Of a DNA stretch of 64,000 nucleotides, positions 1-12,225 are shown in pieces. The notes under the pieces are model-generated. The model was not told the origin of the DNA. It made no database searches and saw only the letters and a program-made list of their open reading frames with translations. Source of the DNA: Sequoia sempervirens (Eukaryota > Streptophyta > Pinopsida > Cupressales > Cupressaceae); NCBI GenBank assembly GCA_007258455.2, contig VDFB02000001.1:16498322-16562321 (forward strand). The letters are read 5' to 3'. The stretch's first letter is position 1. Each line of letters starts with the position of its first letter. The translations under genes and the position numbers were made by a program.

Positions 1-1267
1 TCTTCCTTACGGAGTAGTATATGATGTCGTTCTACCTCAAGGGTTTATTCTATTTCTAGATATATTAGATAATGGATAATTTTTTTCACAAACATCTCTT
101 GTGTTTTATGTGATGTCTATTTTACATCTTGACTAGATTTTTAAATCAATAAAAATAGATATAATATACAAAAAATTCAATTTATAGGATTAAATATGTT
201 AACTTATCTAAACAAATTTAAAGGTCCACTTAAAGTGATATTCACTTTCCAAGTGGAGCCACAATAACACATTAGAGATAAAATATCTTTCTTTAAGAAT
301 TAAGTGAGAAAATGATATGGAAAAATGTGTGAATGTCATGTAAATATTTAACCACACAAATGATAAAGACTATATGGCTCTTTGATAAGATATTTTTTAA
401 TGTAACAAAAATTCTAAAATATACCTATTTGTTTTGCTAGATACCAAAATATTTCAAACATTAATATTAGCTCCAACTTCATTTTAATATGCATTCCCAC
501 TACTAAAATCATTGTTGTTATCACTCCTAAAACCTTTATGTCAAACATGTCTTTTATTCATTAACATATGCCAATACTCCTTTTTTTCAACAAAATTCTA
601 GGTAAATATCCTTATCTTGAAATTTTTTTATGATATTTTATTTTATTATTATATATTGTGTAGTGGTTTATTGTTAAATTTAAAAGCTTATTTTCTAAAC
701 TACCTGTTCAAATTTTCATATATATTTATATTTATTTTGTTCTGAATAGTAACTTTATATTACTAGGCTAAAATAATAATAGACATCTATTATACTATAG
801 AATGATTCTCCTTTATAAAAATGGAAATTGTCCCTACATTAATTAATTTTGATACAAAATTTTCAAAAAAATTCAATTGTATTTTTCTATCATATGTGGC
901 ATATTGTCTCCTCCATGATCAAACATGGGAGCTACTAAACTAATAATTAATGATACATGGGATTGATTGGATGCTCTTAGAATAGGCACTTTTTCTCTTA
1001 AATTTAAAAGAGAATGGGAAAAAAGTATTGATCAATTCTTGCTTGTTAGAAATAATATGGTTATTATAAGTAGTACTATTTACTAAAATAGATTGTAGTT
1101 CCAAATGTAGCGTTGGCCATACCTTGTTCTCTAAAGTAATATTTTGTTCTCTTTTGAAATGTTCATAGATCTCAACATTAGTTTTAATGTGTAGGGGTGA
1201 ACCCACAAAAGTGGTTTACAATTGGAGTGAGGAAGGAAAAGTTGAAACTAATGACCCCATGCAAAAA

Positions 1268-1490
1268 AAAAAGGTTTTGGGGTTCAAGCAAACTAATAGG
1301 TTTGAATGAACCAAAAGAGGGTTTGCTAGAACCTAGGTTCGAGCGAACCCATTCAATGCAAGTTCCCACCATCCTACTAAAAAACACAATGAAAATTTAA
1401 TTTTTAAAGTAGTTTCGAATGAAGTCTAGTTCGAGCGAACCCTTGGGGGTTCATATGAACCCCCTTGGTTCGAGCAAACCCCCCTTTTCC
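1268..1490. repeat. Cluster of GGTTCGAGCGAACC-type dyads, copy 1
   Basis: At least six short dyads of the form GGTTYRARCRAACC lie within about 220 bases. One, at 1445-1464, is a perfect 20-bp palindrome with GGGGGTTC and GAACCCCC around a central ATAT. The related cluster in copy 2 (18,895-19,055) has kept some dyads but lost the perfect palindrome. Confidence 0.7.
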
Positions 1491-2390
1491 CACCTTTCTA
1501 CTCTCTAGCACCAAAAAAATCAAAAAATTTACACTTTGAAGCTCGGGTTGAGTATGAAAATGGAGGAGACCTCAAAAACCCAACTGAACTCAGGTAGTCC
1601 TCAGAATGAGCTATCTAATGACTATAACTTTAATATGTTTTGGTTTTATTATGTATTTGATTTTTTAGTTTTAGTAAACATAGGTCTTTCATCGAAAATC
1701 AAGCTCTTTGTTCTACACATGTGGAAAAATAGCAAATTATCAAAAAAAAAATGAAAAATATGAGTGCACCAGATATTGAAGTATTTGATCCAACAAAAAA
1801 AATTGAATTTTGATGCATACAAAAAAAGTTACACGTTATATGGTCTGCCTATGTCTGAATTGTAATTTGTTTGACTTCGAAACTTGATTAAAGAAAAAAT
1901 ATTCAATAAAAAACTATCTAACCAATTGGAAGCACTAGATATCAGAGTTTCAAATCTAAATTTGAAAGAATTAGAACTTTATCTTTCATGGCAAAAAAAT
2001 TATGTGTTATACGGTGAGCATCACTCCTTAAAAATGTTGTTTTCTAAAAAACCTAGTTTTTGAAGGAGATGAAAAAAGAAGTGCAATCTAATTCCAAAAA
2101 AATTGAAAAAAATATATTTGGAATCTCCGGACAAAATGTCACAAATCACTAGTTTGTATCATCTTCAAATTCCTCACGGTTTAGCCGCTATAGGTGCCCA
2201 AAAGTGAAGATTTAGATAGAAAAAAATATTTTAGTGTCCAGTTTGGCCAAAAATTGTAAACTAGTATTGTGGATCACCCATAGTAGAACAACATGAAATT
2301 TTTTTAGGACATTTCAAGATGCATTAATGGTGTGTCTTCAAACTCTATTTCTCTTAACACCAAAGCTTAAATTGAAAAAATCATGAATGT

Positions 2391-3260
2391 CAAACCCTAC
2401 ATCCTAAACCCTTAACTACAAATCTCAAACTCTAGAAACCCCAAACATCAAACCCTCCACCCTTAGGTAACTTGAAACCCTAGAATCAAATTTTTAAGTT
2501 TCTTATGTTCTAAACCCTAAACCACAAAATTTTATAACCGTAAAACATGCATCCTAAATCATAAACCTCAAAACCTAAACTAGGTAACCACTACATTCTA
2601 TAATTTACCCTATAAGCCTTACATACCAAACCTATCTATAACTTAAAACCCTAAAAAAACTTTTTTTTTTATTAAAACCTTGCATCCTTTGAACACTTGA
2701 AGCCCAAATCATTTAAATTAACAAAACCCAACCACCCACATGTTAAATCTTGTCAAACTTGAAATGTGAGACCTCAAACCCTAAACCCATTGAATCCTAA
2801 AATATAAGCTTCAACGCTAGTAATGCTTCCTAAACTATACATTGTAAATCCTAAACCACAAAATATAAGTGGAAGCCCTAGACACTTAAAATTTTGAACA
2901 CTACATCAAACATCTAATTCAAAAGATGCAAACCGAGAGGATGTAGCAAACTCTTTAGACAATCTCTTCTTCTCACATTTTTTTCACTTTCTTCCCACTA
3001 TCCAAACTTTTATTATAATAGAACTTTGATGTAATTCTTTTATTAATCATCAGAAATTTTACAAATAGACTAGAACATATAGACCCTATATAATTCAAAC
3101 TTTCTAACGTACAATACTCGAAACCCTCGAAACACTACTTGCCTAAATAAAATTTACACCCTAAAACATAAAATCCAAACATAAAGCCTAAATCTTATTT
3201 ACCTCTTCCCTAAACTGTGAAATCTTATATATATTCAAAACCCTAAACTCTCTCACTAGA
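2391..3260. repeat. Degenerate telomere-like (CCCTAAA) tract, copy 1
   Basis: The plus strand is studded with AAACCCTAAA, CCCTAAACC and close variants, dense at 2,391-2,860 and again at 3,110-3,260, but irregularly spaced and never a clean 7-bp array. This is the plant telomere heptamer in decayed interstitial form, or an AAACCCTA-rich transposon part. It lies inside a dispersed repeat and recurs at 19,965-20,560, so it is not a chromosome end. Confidence 0.6.
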
Positions 3261-3899
3261 AAATAAAATATATGAAGCTATACATATACATTTACATAGG
3301 TATCTTTGTACAGAAAGTTGAGGATTTTGAAGGGGTTGGTCAAGACAACTTCACCAACTCCTTATCTTTAACGACATTCAGATGCCCCAAATTTGGGCCC
3401 CACATGGAATTGTACATTTTATCTGCACTTTAATGTACCCAATTCCACAATCTCTCCATCTAGTAGGTTAGTAACCTCCATCAAGAAAGCAAGACAGTTT
3501 GAAATTTGACAAGAATCATTCGTACATAGACGCAAAATAGGAAACTTTCGAAATAGTCCATTTCAAAGGTTGAACTAGGTAATACTTTGTCCCCGTTATG
3601 TTGAATATTGAGGTTATTTTTTATTGAAATTATTTATATAATTAGATATTGTTTAAAATAATATATTTTTACATAATAATATATTGTGTAGTTCATTATT
3701 TTTTAGTTGGATTGAATGATTTATATAATCTTATACTGGTAGAGGGCATATTTTTATATAAAATAATACAAAAGGTGAAATATGTGGATATGTACATCAT
3801 TTTGAGGTAAGTATCATGAAGAAAATTATCATAGACTATGATATTATATAGAATTTATAGGTCAAACATTATGGATTCAAATAGAATCAAATGGGTAAT

Positions 3900-5235
3900 T
3901 ACAATAATCAATGGCATCATAGATATGGTGCCTATAATTCATTTATGTTAGAAAATGAGGACTTACTATGATAAGGAATATAATCAAATGCGTATAATAA
4001 AATGTTAATAAAGGATTGGAGCTAGGTACTCTCCAACTAAAGCAATCACAAATATTGGTTATAGATGGTTGGGTGATAGGATATGGCATTATACTTGTAA
4101 TGACTTGCAATGAACTTACTATTTGACTTCTTCTCACTCATGCTTTGGATACAAAACATATCAAGGAGGGATGACATGCTTTGTACCTAGAAATATGATA
4201 TTTTCTATATCAGCTAATAGAGATGGCAACATGTGACACACACCCCTTGAATTAGTTATGTAGATAACTTGTATTATTAATCATATTAGGTAATGAGCAA
4301 GCCTACATGGGTTCAATGGTTACATGTTTAAAATATCTTGGAGATATAGCATAGAGTGGGTCCTTACTTAAAGAGCATTCTATGGTGTTATCCTACCTTA
4401 ATAATTTATAATATTTCTAGATATCTTGAAAAATTAAATATCTTGACATGACTTCTAAGTCAATAAATAAATCTACAAATGTCAATTAAAGGTTGGATAC
4501 TTTAACTCATATAAGTAAATTTTAATATATTTGAAATAGCATTCATTCTCCAAGTGTAGCCACACCAATTCATTAGAGATAAATGATTTCTTTAATAATT
4601 AAGGAAAATAAAAAGAATGTGGAAAAATGTTTGAATTACATGGAAATATTTAACCACTCAAAGGTTAGGGATGATGTGAATATTCAAATAGATAAAATGT
4701 GTTTGTAATTCAATAAAAAATCTAAAATATACCTATTTTAAATCAGATACCACAATATATTAAACTTGAATATTAACATCTACTTCATTTTAAAATGCAT
4801 CCCCACTAATACAATCATTTCTTTTTGTCAAACACATGTTTTATTCATTTTCATGTACTAGTGCTCCTTTTTTAAACTCATTTGATAAGTATCCTTATCT
4901 TAAAAAAATGTGATATTTAATCTTATTTTTATACCTTTTTTGTAGTGATTCATTGTTGAAGTTTGATTTTTTTCTAATTTTTTTTTTCTCACTTGTATCT
5001 ATATACATCTACTTCATTTTAAAATGCATCCCCACTAATAAAGTCATTATCAATATCACTCCTACAACTTTTTTGTCAAACACATATGTTTTATTCATTT
5101 TCATGTGCTAGTGCTCCTTTCTTTAAACTCATTTGATAAAAATCCTTATCTTAAAAATTATGATATTTAATCTTATTTTTATACCGTTTTTTAGTGATTC
5201 ATTGTTGAAGTTTGTTTCTTCTAAATTGTCTTTTC
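3900..5235. repeat. Second, diverged copy of module A inside repeat copy 1
   Basis: This stretch resembles positions 1-900 and 16,980-18,200. Shared phrases in the same order include a TCTAGATAT segment, CATTCTCCAAGTG next to AGCCACA, ATTAGAGATAAA, GGAAATATTTAACCACTCAAA, and TATTCATTnnCATnT next to TGCTCCTTT. The long repeat therefore holds the same module twice, about 4.3 kb apart and much more diverged than the two long copies are from each other. Confidence 0.55.
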
Positions 5236-5243
5236 TAAATTAT

Positions 5244-5478
5244 ATATACATACATATATAATGTATGCATATATATGTATATATGTACACATATATACAT
5301 ATATGTATACATACACAAACACATATATACATACACCCTTACATATACATACAAACGTATATTCATATATACATATATATGTTATATTTGTATATATATG
5401 TATATATGTATATATGTATATATGATTATATTTGTATATATATGTATATATGTATATATGATTATATATGTTTGTATG

Positions 5479-5511
<33 letters not shown>

Positions 5512-5550
5512 ATATTTGTGTATATATATGTATATATGTGTATATATCTA

Positions 5551-5581
<31 letters not shown>

Positions 5582-5600
5582 ACATATGTATATGTTTCTC
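5244..5600. repeat. TA/TG microsatellite, copy 1
   Basis: A compound (ATATGT)n, (TATG)n and (TG)n tract, ending in a pure TG run near 5,558-5,580. The counterpart at 22,455-22,640 is only about half as long. Long open frames here (Tyr, Ile, Cys, Met only) are artefacts of the repeat. Confidence 0.9.
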
Positions 5601-7954
5601 ATTATTTACATTTCCTGAAAAAATAAAAACTCATTTTTTAATTTTATGTTTTAATTTACAACACAAACAAGCCATCTTTAATGAATCATGTTTACAATGC
5701 CATCATAAGTTCTCCACACATAGTGTGAGGAAGATATTGATACAATACAATCTAAGGAAAACTCTTCCTTTATTAATCAAGGTGTCTAAATGAGACATAT
5801 TAAAGAGAAATAAATTCATGTGAAAAATCATCATTTTAACAATAAAATAAGGTTAAGGCTCTATCAAAAAATCTAAAAATCATAAGGAAAATATATTATA
5901 CATTTTGAATTTGATTATTTAATAATAATTGCACTATTTGATTTGATCAAAAATTGGACTGAAATACTCTACAAATTAATCTTTCACAATGGATAATATC
6001 ATAATCAAGATATTTAACAACTACACTACCATGTTATTCCTTTACAATGTTCAATTTTCCAATACTCCAATAATAATTAAACTAAACAACAAATAAATGA
6101 TACTATATCTAAATGTAAGAAAAAAAATTATTTGATTTATTTATTAAGATAAATGAATAATTACAAGGTCAAACAAGTTTGGTTTTGTTGTTTTACTTTT
6201 TCTTTCCATTCTTTGTGGGCAATTCAATTTGGTTTTGGTGGCTAATTGTGGAAAGTTGAATGAAATTTCGTCATAGATTGATAAACGTCATGCATTTTGA
6301 ATGCTCATTGTTTATATTTCATTTATTGATCAATTTCTCTATGTGATTAAATGATAATTTGATTTGTATAAAATCATGTAAATTATTATTCTAAATTTTA
6401 TGAAGGCATGAAAATGGGAAATGTGTGTGTGTCAAATGTGGGAGAGTTAGAAAATCAATACTAAAGCACAAAAACATCAATGAGACGTATTATATTAAAG
6501 ATTTGAATCAAAGAACTACTCTATTTTGTAGTTAAAAAAATCTTTAAAAATGTTCCATTGTTCTATATTCTCAAGGATTTACTAATGATAACTTGAGAAA
6601 CGAGATGTTCTAAATGCAAGAAATCTAAGTTCCTACATGAAACTATGTGATGAAAGCTATGATGCTATGATAATGGAGATATTGATAAATGGATAATGTT
6701 TCTAAACTATGTGATACAAATGTTGTGATAAGAAGTTAAAATGATTCTGCATATGCTCAAATGACCATTGATATGATAAACTAAAATACAACTATAAAGC
6801 AAGACATGAAATAAAATGAAACTATAAAGCAAAACATGATTCTAGGTTAACATGATGCTGCAATACAAACTTCTTAAAATGCTAAAAAATGCTAACTACA
6901 AACTCCAAATGCTCCAATGCTCCAAACTTATTCCTGCATAATAACTCTACTCAACTGTGGGATGCAAAATACTATAGCAAAAGGTTGTATTTATAGGATT
7001 TTCCAAGCATCTTGTGATGTGGCAACGATGTCCAAATTCAAACATGAGGAATGAATGGTGGAGATGGAGAGAATCAAGAAGAATGTTCCCTTGACCAAAG
7101 GCAACATGCCAAATGGATGAAGGAATCAAGTGTGTGATAAAAAGACCATGTGTTCAAATTTTGTTGAAGATAACTCTAATTAAAAATTAGAATTATTTAA
7201 TTTCATGTGACCTTGGTGAGGTGGCATGAAAAGTTGGAGACATATGCTTGAATTCCAAATTTGGGATTAGTGAAAATTAATTAAATAAAACATTTACTAT
7301 AGAATTTTTTTTATTTAATGAAATTAGGGGAATGTGATTTTAGATTTGGAGAATTAGAAGATATCAAACTACATAAATAAATTGAGAATTTATTTATTAG
7401 TAGATGAAATATTAATTAAATAGCTAGTATTTAATTATTTAAATGTCTTGACCGATTCTACGTGTATACATTTTTCCCCTCTTTGTAGTAATTTGTTTAC
7501 ACGTTGCTTCAAAGAAAAATTTGATACTAATGCAAAGAGAAAACAAAATCTAATGCCCCAGACATTGATTTTGAAGTGATGACGGATATATGCCCCCAAA
7601 TAAGATAAATCAGTGAATTTTTGAATTTTTAAGATTTTTTGGAATTTTTAAAAAATTTGATGATTTTTCGATGATGTGATGATGATCTCAAAATTTTGTG
7701 ATTCAGAAATGGTTTATCTCTCGAAAAATGATGTTGTAGTCACCTGGTGATGATTTTAGAAAACTTGAGCATGATTAGCAATATAGCAATTTGGAGTAGA
7801 ATGGTGATCCCCTACCACACGAATCAGTTCAAGCAAGTCAGACGTCACAACCACCTAGTGGCGTACGGTCCTATGGTATGTACCCCAAAAAAAATACCTC
7901 GTAGTTTGTGCATTTCATTTTTCCCTCCATTTTCTTGTTTAAATTCAGCTTTTG

Positions 7955-8345
7955 TTATTTTAGCACATAAGGTCACCACAATAGTGCATGCATTATCTGT
8001 TATAGTGCATAGAATAAAGTAGCGCTTAGGGTTAGCGATTTAGCACATAAGATAAATGAATTAGCGCATAGGTTCCTGTAGTGCATAGGTGACCCAAAGT
8101 AGCGCATTGATGAACTATTTTAGCACATTGATGAATTTAGCACTTAGAGTAATTAGTTTAGCACATCAATGAAATGATGTAGTGCATAGGATGAATTGGC
8201 ACATCAGGACTCTGTTCCAGCGCATCAATCAAATGAAATGGTGCATTGGATACTTCAGTGCATAGAACCTCTATTCTAGTGCATTGATGAATTTTTCTAG
8301 GGCATAGAGTTTTTTAGCGCATAGAAAGATTGTTGTAGTGAATTG
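7955..8345. repeat. Array of GCGCAT/GTGCAT motifs, copy 1
   Basis: About twenty occurrences of TAGYGCATAG, AGCGCATTGATGAA and close variants (GCGCAT, GTGCAT, GCACAT) are spread every 15-30 bases over 390 bp, upstream of the PMD gene. Spacing is irregular, so this is a motif cluster more than a true tandem repeat. The same cluster sits at 25,287-25,675 in copy 2. Confidence 0.65.
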
Positions 8346-8465
8346 GTGAGATTTTAGACCAGATTGATGATTTTGTTGATTAGACCCCTTTATTTCAATG
8401 ATGTTTTATCGTGGCAGCCTTTGATTTGCTGATGATTGATGATGTTGATAGATTAGTTGTCCATT

Positions 8466-8775
8466 GATCTCATGATAGGTGAGATGCAATGATTGATCCT
8501 AATAATTGACCTCATGATAGGCGAGGATCAATGATAGTTTGATTGATTGATAAACCTCATGATAGGCGAGGTTGAATGATTGATGAACCTCATGATAGGA
8601 GAGGTTGAATTGATTGATGAACCTCATGATAGGCGATGTTGATTGATGAACCTCATGATAGGAAAGGTTGATTCATGAACCTCATGATAGGTGAGGTTGA
8701 ATTGATTGATGAAACTCATGATAGGCAAGGTTGAATTGATTGATGAACCTCATTATAGGCAAGGTTAAATTAATT
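8466..8775. repeat. 34-bp minisatellite, copy 1 (9 units)
   Basis: Nine units share the core CCTCATGATAGGCGAGG followed by TTGAATTGATTGATGAA, with a typical period of about 34 bp, some units shorter or longer. Copy 2 has seven units (25,795-26,040). The array lies about 100 bp upstream of the recognisable PMD frame. Confidence 0.85.
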
Positions 8776-8884
8776 CATTAATACTCACGAGATTTGATGA
8801 AATTCTCACCAGAGCTGATTAGATTGATAGGATGATTGATTTTTGATTGATTAGTTGATTTCAGATATTTTTTAATGATAGGAG

Positions 8885-10887
8885 CCTTTGATGAGTCTCC
8901 AGATTAGAGATCATTTTCCAATGACATGGGATTTGATTCCACACCTGACACTACCTGATGTAGTCATGATTGCATGATGCAGATTATCGTCTCTTATTGA
9001 TATGCCCCAAATTAGGATCAATAGGGGGTTGCTGACAACTTTAACAAAGAGGTGGTACAGTGAGCATAACACCTTCCATTTTCCCACTAGAGAGATCACA
9101 GTGACTCTGGAGGACGTATATCATATTCGACAGATTCATGTGGTTGGAGAGCTTGTGTTATATGATTCTCAGGAGTAGGGCGGGACTGATGCACTGTTCA
9201 GGGTGTTTGAGGATGATCATATATGCAGCTATGAGATTCCTTAGAGGGATATGCTTGATTCTTATGCCACTTTGCTTTCTATTCTTACTAGATTTATTCG
9301 AGGGTTCCTTTGTCCTGATCACAGGTCAAAGGGACTATCAGTTGGATGGGGATGGATCTTGGAGAGAATGATTGCTCAGAGTAAGAGATATGCATGGGGT
9401 TGTTGTATGCTTGCACATTTATATCATGACTTACACCAGGTTGTTTATCTGTGAGCGGTGAGTTTATTAGCCGGGGTCACATTTCTTTAGGTATGGGTCT
9501 GGGAGCATATAGCAATGAGTTGACCAATTGGAGAGAGACAGTGTCTCGCCATGAGGCCATATGTACACATTTATGCTGGTTGACTTGCTCAACATAGACT
9601 AGGAAAACTAGAGTATTGGAGGAGGACACTTGATGATTTTGAGTTTGTGGTATGGCGGTCATACCTTGATTGTGAGCAATGGCTGAAGGACAACATTGAG
9701 ATATCATTTTTGTGCCAGTCGATATACCTAATTGGGAGGACCCAGTTTATCATTGAGAGATTTGTGTTGATGAGAGTATTGAGGTAGTATGGAAGGGTTC
9801 GAGGTATGCCCCAGAGAGTGGCCCATTATGCATGGTGACGGTAGGATGTTATAGAGTGGGGACCGGTTTTATCTTATGATGCAATAGTTCAACATTTCCA
9901 AGGGTTACAGGTCATCATTTGCGAGGTGCATCCAGAGATAACCGATGCATCGATATCAGAGGAGTATGCACAGTACATGTTCCTACATCCATTCCCACAA
10001 ATTAATATCCCAGATGAGCCAACACCCTTGCTAGAGGAGGAGGGGGCAGTAGGTCATAGACAGAGGCAGCGAAGAGGGGAGAAGGAGGAGTATTCAGAGG
10101 AGGATTTAGATAGTAGTGATGATGAGGATGGTGATGGAGATGGAGGAGGTGTAGATGATGATGGGGTGATGGGGGAGGAGATGAGGGTGGAGGATGGGCA
10201 TGTCCCAATGTTGGAGAGTTGAGAGTGCCTCGCAAGAGTTGATCATTATTTGACCAATCTTAGCAACGTGTGGAGATTAGACTACCATTGCAACAATAGC
10301 ACACACAGATAGTTGCTTTATAGGTGCAGGTTTAGACATTGTAGGGTCAACTAGAATAGGTATAGGCTTTGCTCACATAGGCACAAGGACAGATCCAGAC
10401 ACTGATGATTGAGAGGGATGCTACGAGACAACAGGCACAATAGGTACAGGCCCAACTCGCATAGGTACAGACCCAAAGTGGGACAGGTATAGATGTAGAG
10501 GCAGATTTCCACACTGACTACTAAGAGAGACAACCTAAGATAGCGGTTGGAATAGGCCAAGGGTGTCTTTCAAAGATTACAGCAAGCTACAACGGCTTTC
10601 GGTACCTTAGATTATTTTAGAGAAGTTTGTCATACCGCTTAGGAGGCTGAGTTCTACAGAGTTTGATATCATGATGTGGTTCCTCTAGAGCGTCAAGAGA
10701 GTTTTGCACAGTCTCAGTTAGGCATGTCTTGGTCTTGAACAACGAGCATGGGTGTTACGCAGTTACTTCCTCGAGATAGGAGAGATCTTGGTGTAGGTAC
10801 ATCAAGTGGAGGAGATACTAGTCCATCTAGTGGAGGAGGTCCTGGTCATGTGATGCCAGCACCATCTGGGGGTAGCACAACATAGCT
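8885..10887 (+). pseudogene. PMD (plant mobile domain, MAIN-like) gene, decayed
   Basis: One reading frame of about 665 codons runs through the interval, broken only by nonsense codons (about ten before 9,900, more in the C-terminal part) and with no frameshift that I can see. The N-terminal half reads as a PMD protein (PF10536-like): RDHFPMTWDLIPHLTLPDVV, then RGLLTTLTKRWYSEHNTFHF, then EITVTLEDVYHIRQIHVVGE, the usual layout of transposon-borne and MAIN/MAIL1-type PMD proteins. An acidic Glu/Asp-rich stretch follows (about 10,030-10,220), then a Gln/Ala-rich, probably coiled-coil segment, and a Gly/Ser-rich tail ending SGGSTT-stop at 10,885. Many stops look like CAG, CGA or TGG changed by C-to-T or G-to-A. 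The ATG at 8,891 is ACG in copy 2, so the true start may lie further upstream or in an earlier exon. PMD genes travel with Mutator-like and gypsy elements; which applies here is unclear. Confidence 0.75.
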
Positions 10888-11044
10888 CTGATTTCTAATT
10901 TTTTGATGTACTTTGGACATGTATACACTGATGTATTTGAGACATTGATGATGCACCTCTTGATTTCACACTATCATACACTGCCATTTTTTATATTGAT
11001 GTATCTCTTTATACCCTTGGATATCCTTGTACACTTTGACATTA

Positions 11045-12225
11045 TGATTTTGAGGTTATATGATATGTGGCGATGATTATGATCTATGTGTCTATATGAT
11101 GTTTATATGATGATGATCATGATGATTATGATGGATGCATTTTATTTATATTTTATGATGATGATCACGATGATTCTAATGGATGCATTTGATTTCTATT
11201 TTAAATATGCTATGTGATGTTCAATATGATGATGATATGATATGATATTTTATGGATGCAAATGATGATGCAATTGATGTGTTATGATTTTATGATGCTT
11301 TATGAATGATTCCTATGTAATGGACTTTATTATGTCAATGAAATGTGATGCATTTTATGTTTTTGTACTTTTCTAATACAAATAAATGATGCAATGAATG
11401 AATGAATGATGTATGAAATGATCGCATGAGGGTACACAATTCTATGTGTTTATGATGTTTATATGATGATGTTTATATAATGATGATGCTTATGTGATGA
11501 TGATTATGGGATGTATGCAATGATGATATGATAATGCATGCAATGATGATTATGTTATGTATGCAATGATGATTATGCGATGTATGCAATGATGATTATG
11601 TGATGTATGTAATGATGATATGATAATGCATGATTAATGATTCTATATGCTTTATGGGTGATTCCTATGCTATGTGAGATGGATTTCAATTATGTAAATG
11701 ATGTGTGATGATATGTGTTGTTTATAATAATTATGCATGGATGTAATGATGATGGGATGATATATGGATGATGTTTTCTAATATGTAAGATGAATTGTGA
11801 TTATGTGATGCAAATGATTATGCTTAACTAAGTTTGAAAGACTTCAAAACCTCTAGGGTCTTACTTAGCTTAAATGAGTGAATCTATCCAACTTCCAAGA
11901 GCTATGGGAAGGTTGACGTTAGTTGATTATTTGTTAAGTTAAGCTTCACAAAACTTGACATATTTCCCAACTCTCTTGGAAATCTGAAGAGACTCACTCA
12001 TTTCAGCTTAGTGGACCTCTTTCTCAATGCAACTATATGAAATGATTTTGATTATGTAAATGAGATGTGATGCACATCTTTTTGTGTTTTCTAATGCAAA
12101 TATCATGATGTAATGCATAGATGGGTGAATGATATGAGAATTTTTTCTAATGCATGCAAATTATGATGCAACTGATGTGTTTTCTATATGAGAATGATGT
12201 GTTTTTGGTAATGTCAAGTGTACTC
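11045..12225. repeat. GAT/ATG-rich low-complexity tract
   Basis: Dense ATGATG, GATTATG and ATGCAATGATGAT phrases fill this stretch, locally as approximate tandem units of about 27 bp (11,510-11,640). No coding signal is visible. It lies 3' of the PMD gene and holds the foldback at 11,848-12,023. Confidence 0.75.
11848..12023. repeat. Imperfect inverted repeat (foldback)
   Basis: The left arm (about 11,848-11,918) contains TTAGCTTAAATGAGTGAATC and CTTCCAAGAGCTATGGGAA. The reverse complement of the right arm (about 11,955-12,023) reads TAAGCTGAAATGAGTGAGTC and TTTCCAAGAGAGTTGGGAA. Arms of about 70 bp flank a loop of about 36 bp. It could be a MITE-like foldback or a stable 3' hairpin of the PMD-bearing element. 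Confidence 0.6.

Larger units (their letters stand above)
1..9872. repeat. Long dispersed repeat, copy 1 (left end outside window)
   Basis: This stretch matches about 17,619-27,167 nearly throughout, in the same orientation, with a few mismatches per hundred bases and several indels. The shared order is: palindrome cluster, telomere-like tract, TA/TG microsatellite, GCGCAT-motif array, 34-bp minisatellite, PMD reading frame. Copy 1 has about 215 extra bases near 2,440-2,660. It lacks about 150 bases found at 23,238-23,392 and about 110 bases found near 24,975-25,085. The match ends inside the PMD gene, which continues in copy 1, so 9,872 is where copy 2 breaks off and not an element border. 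The two blocks are therefore probably insertions of one repeat family, or a segmental duplication, and not an LTR pair. Apart from the PMD frame I see no gene here. Confidence 0.85.

Noticed and set aside
1536..1754. 72-codon frame and its longer counterpart at 19,027-19,326
   Set aside because: Present in both repeat copies, but the start and length differ and no domain is recognisable; the frame runs through AT-rich sequence. Not supported as a gene.
2391..3260. A true chromosome end
   Set aside because: Heptamers are irregular and diverged, flanked on both sides by ordinary repeat DNA, and duplicated at 19,965-20,560.
5265..5793. Frames of 60-170 codons over the TA/TG microsatellite (also 22,447-22,691)
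   Set aside because: Tyr/Ile/Cys/Met/His repeats translated from a microsatellite, on both strands.
8466..8775. CRISPR-like array
   Set aside because: Units are head-to-tail with no unique spacers, in plant transposon DNA; it is a minisatellite. The same applies to 62,225-62,535.
9926..10222. Independent small acidic gene
   Set aside because: It is in the same frame as the upstream PMD sequence and continues it; it is the acidic C-terminal region of that gene.
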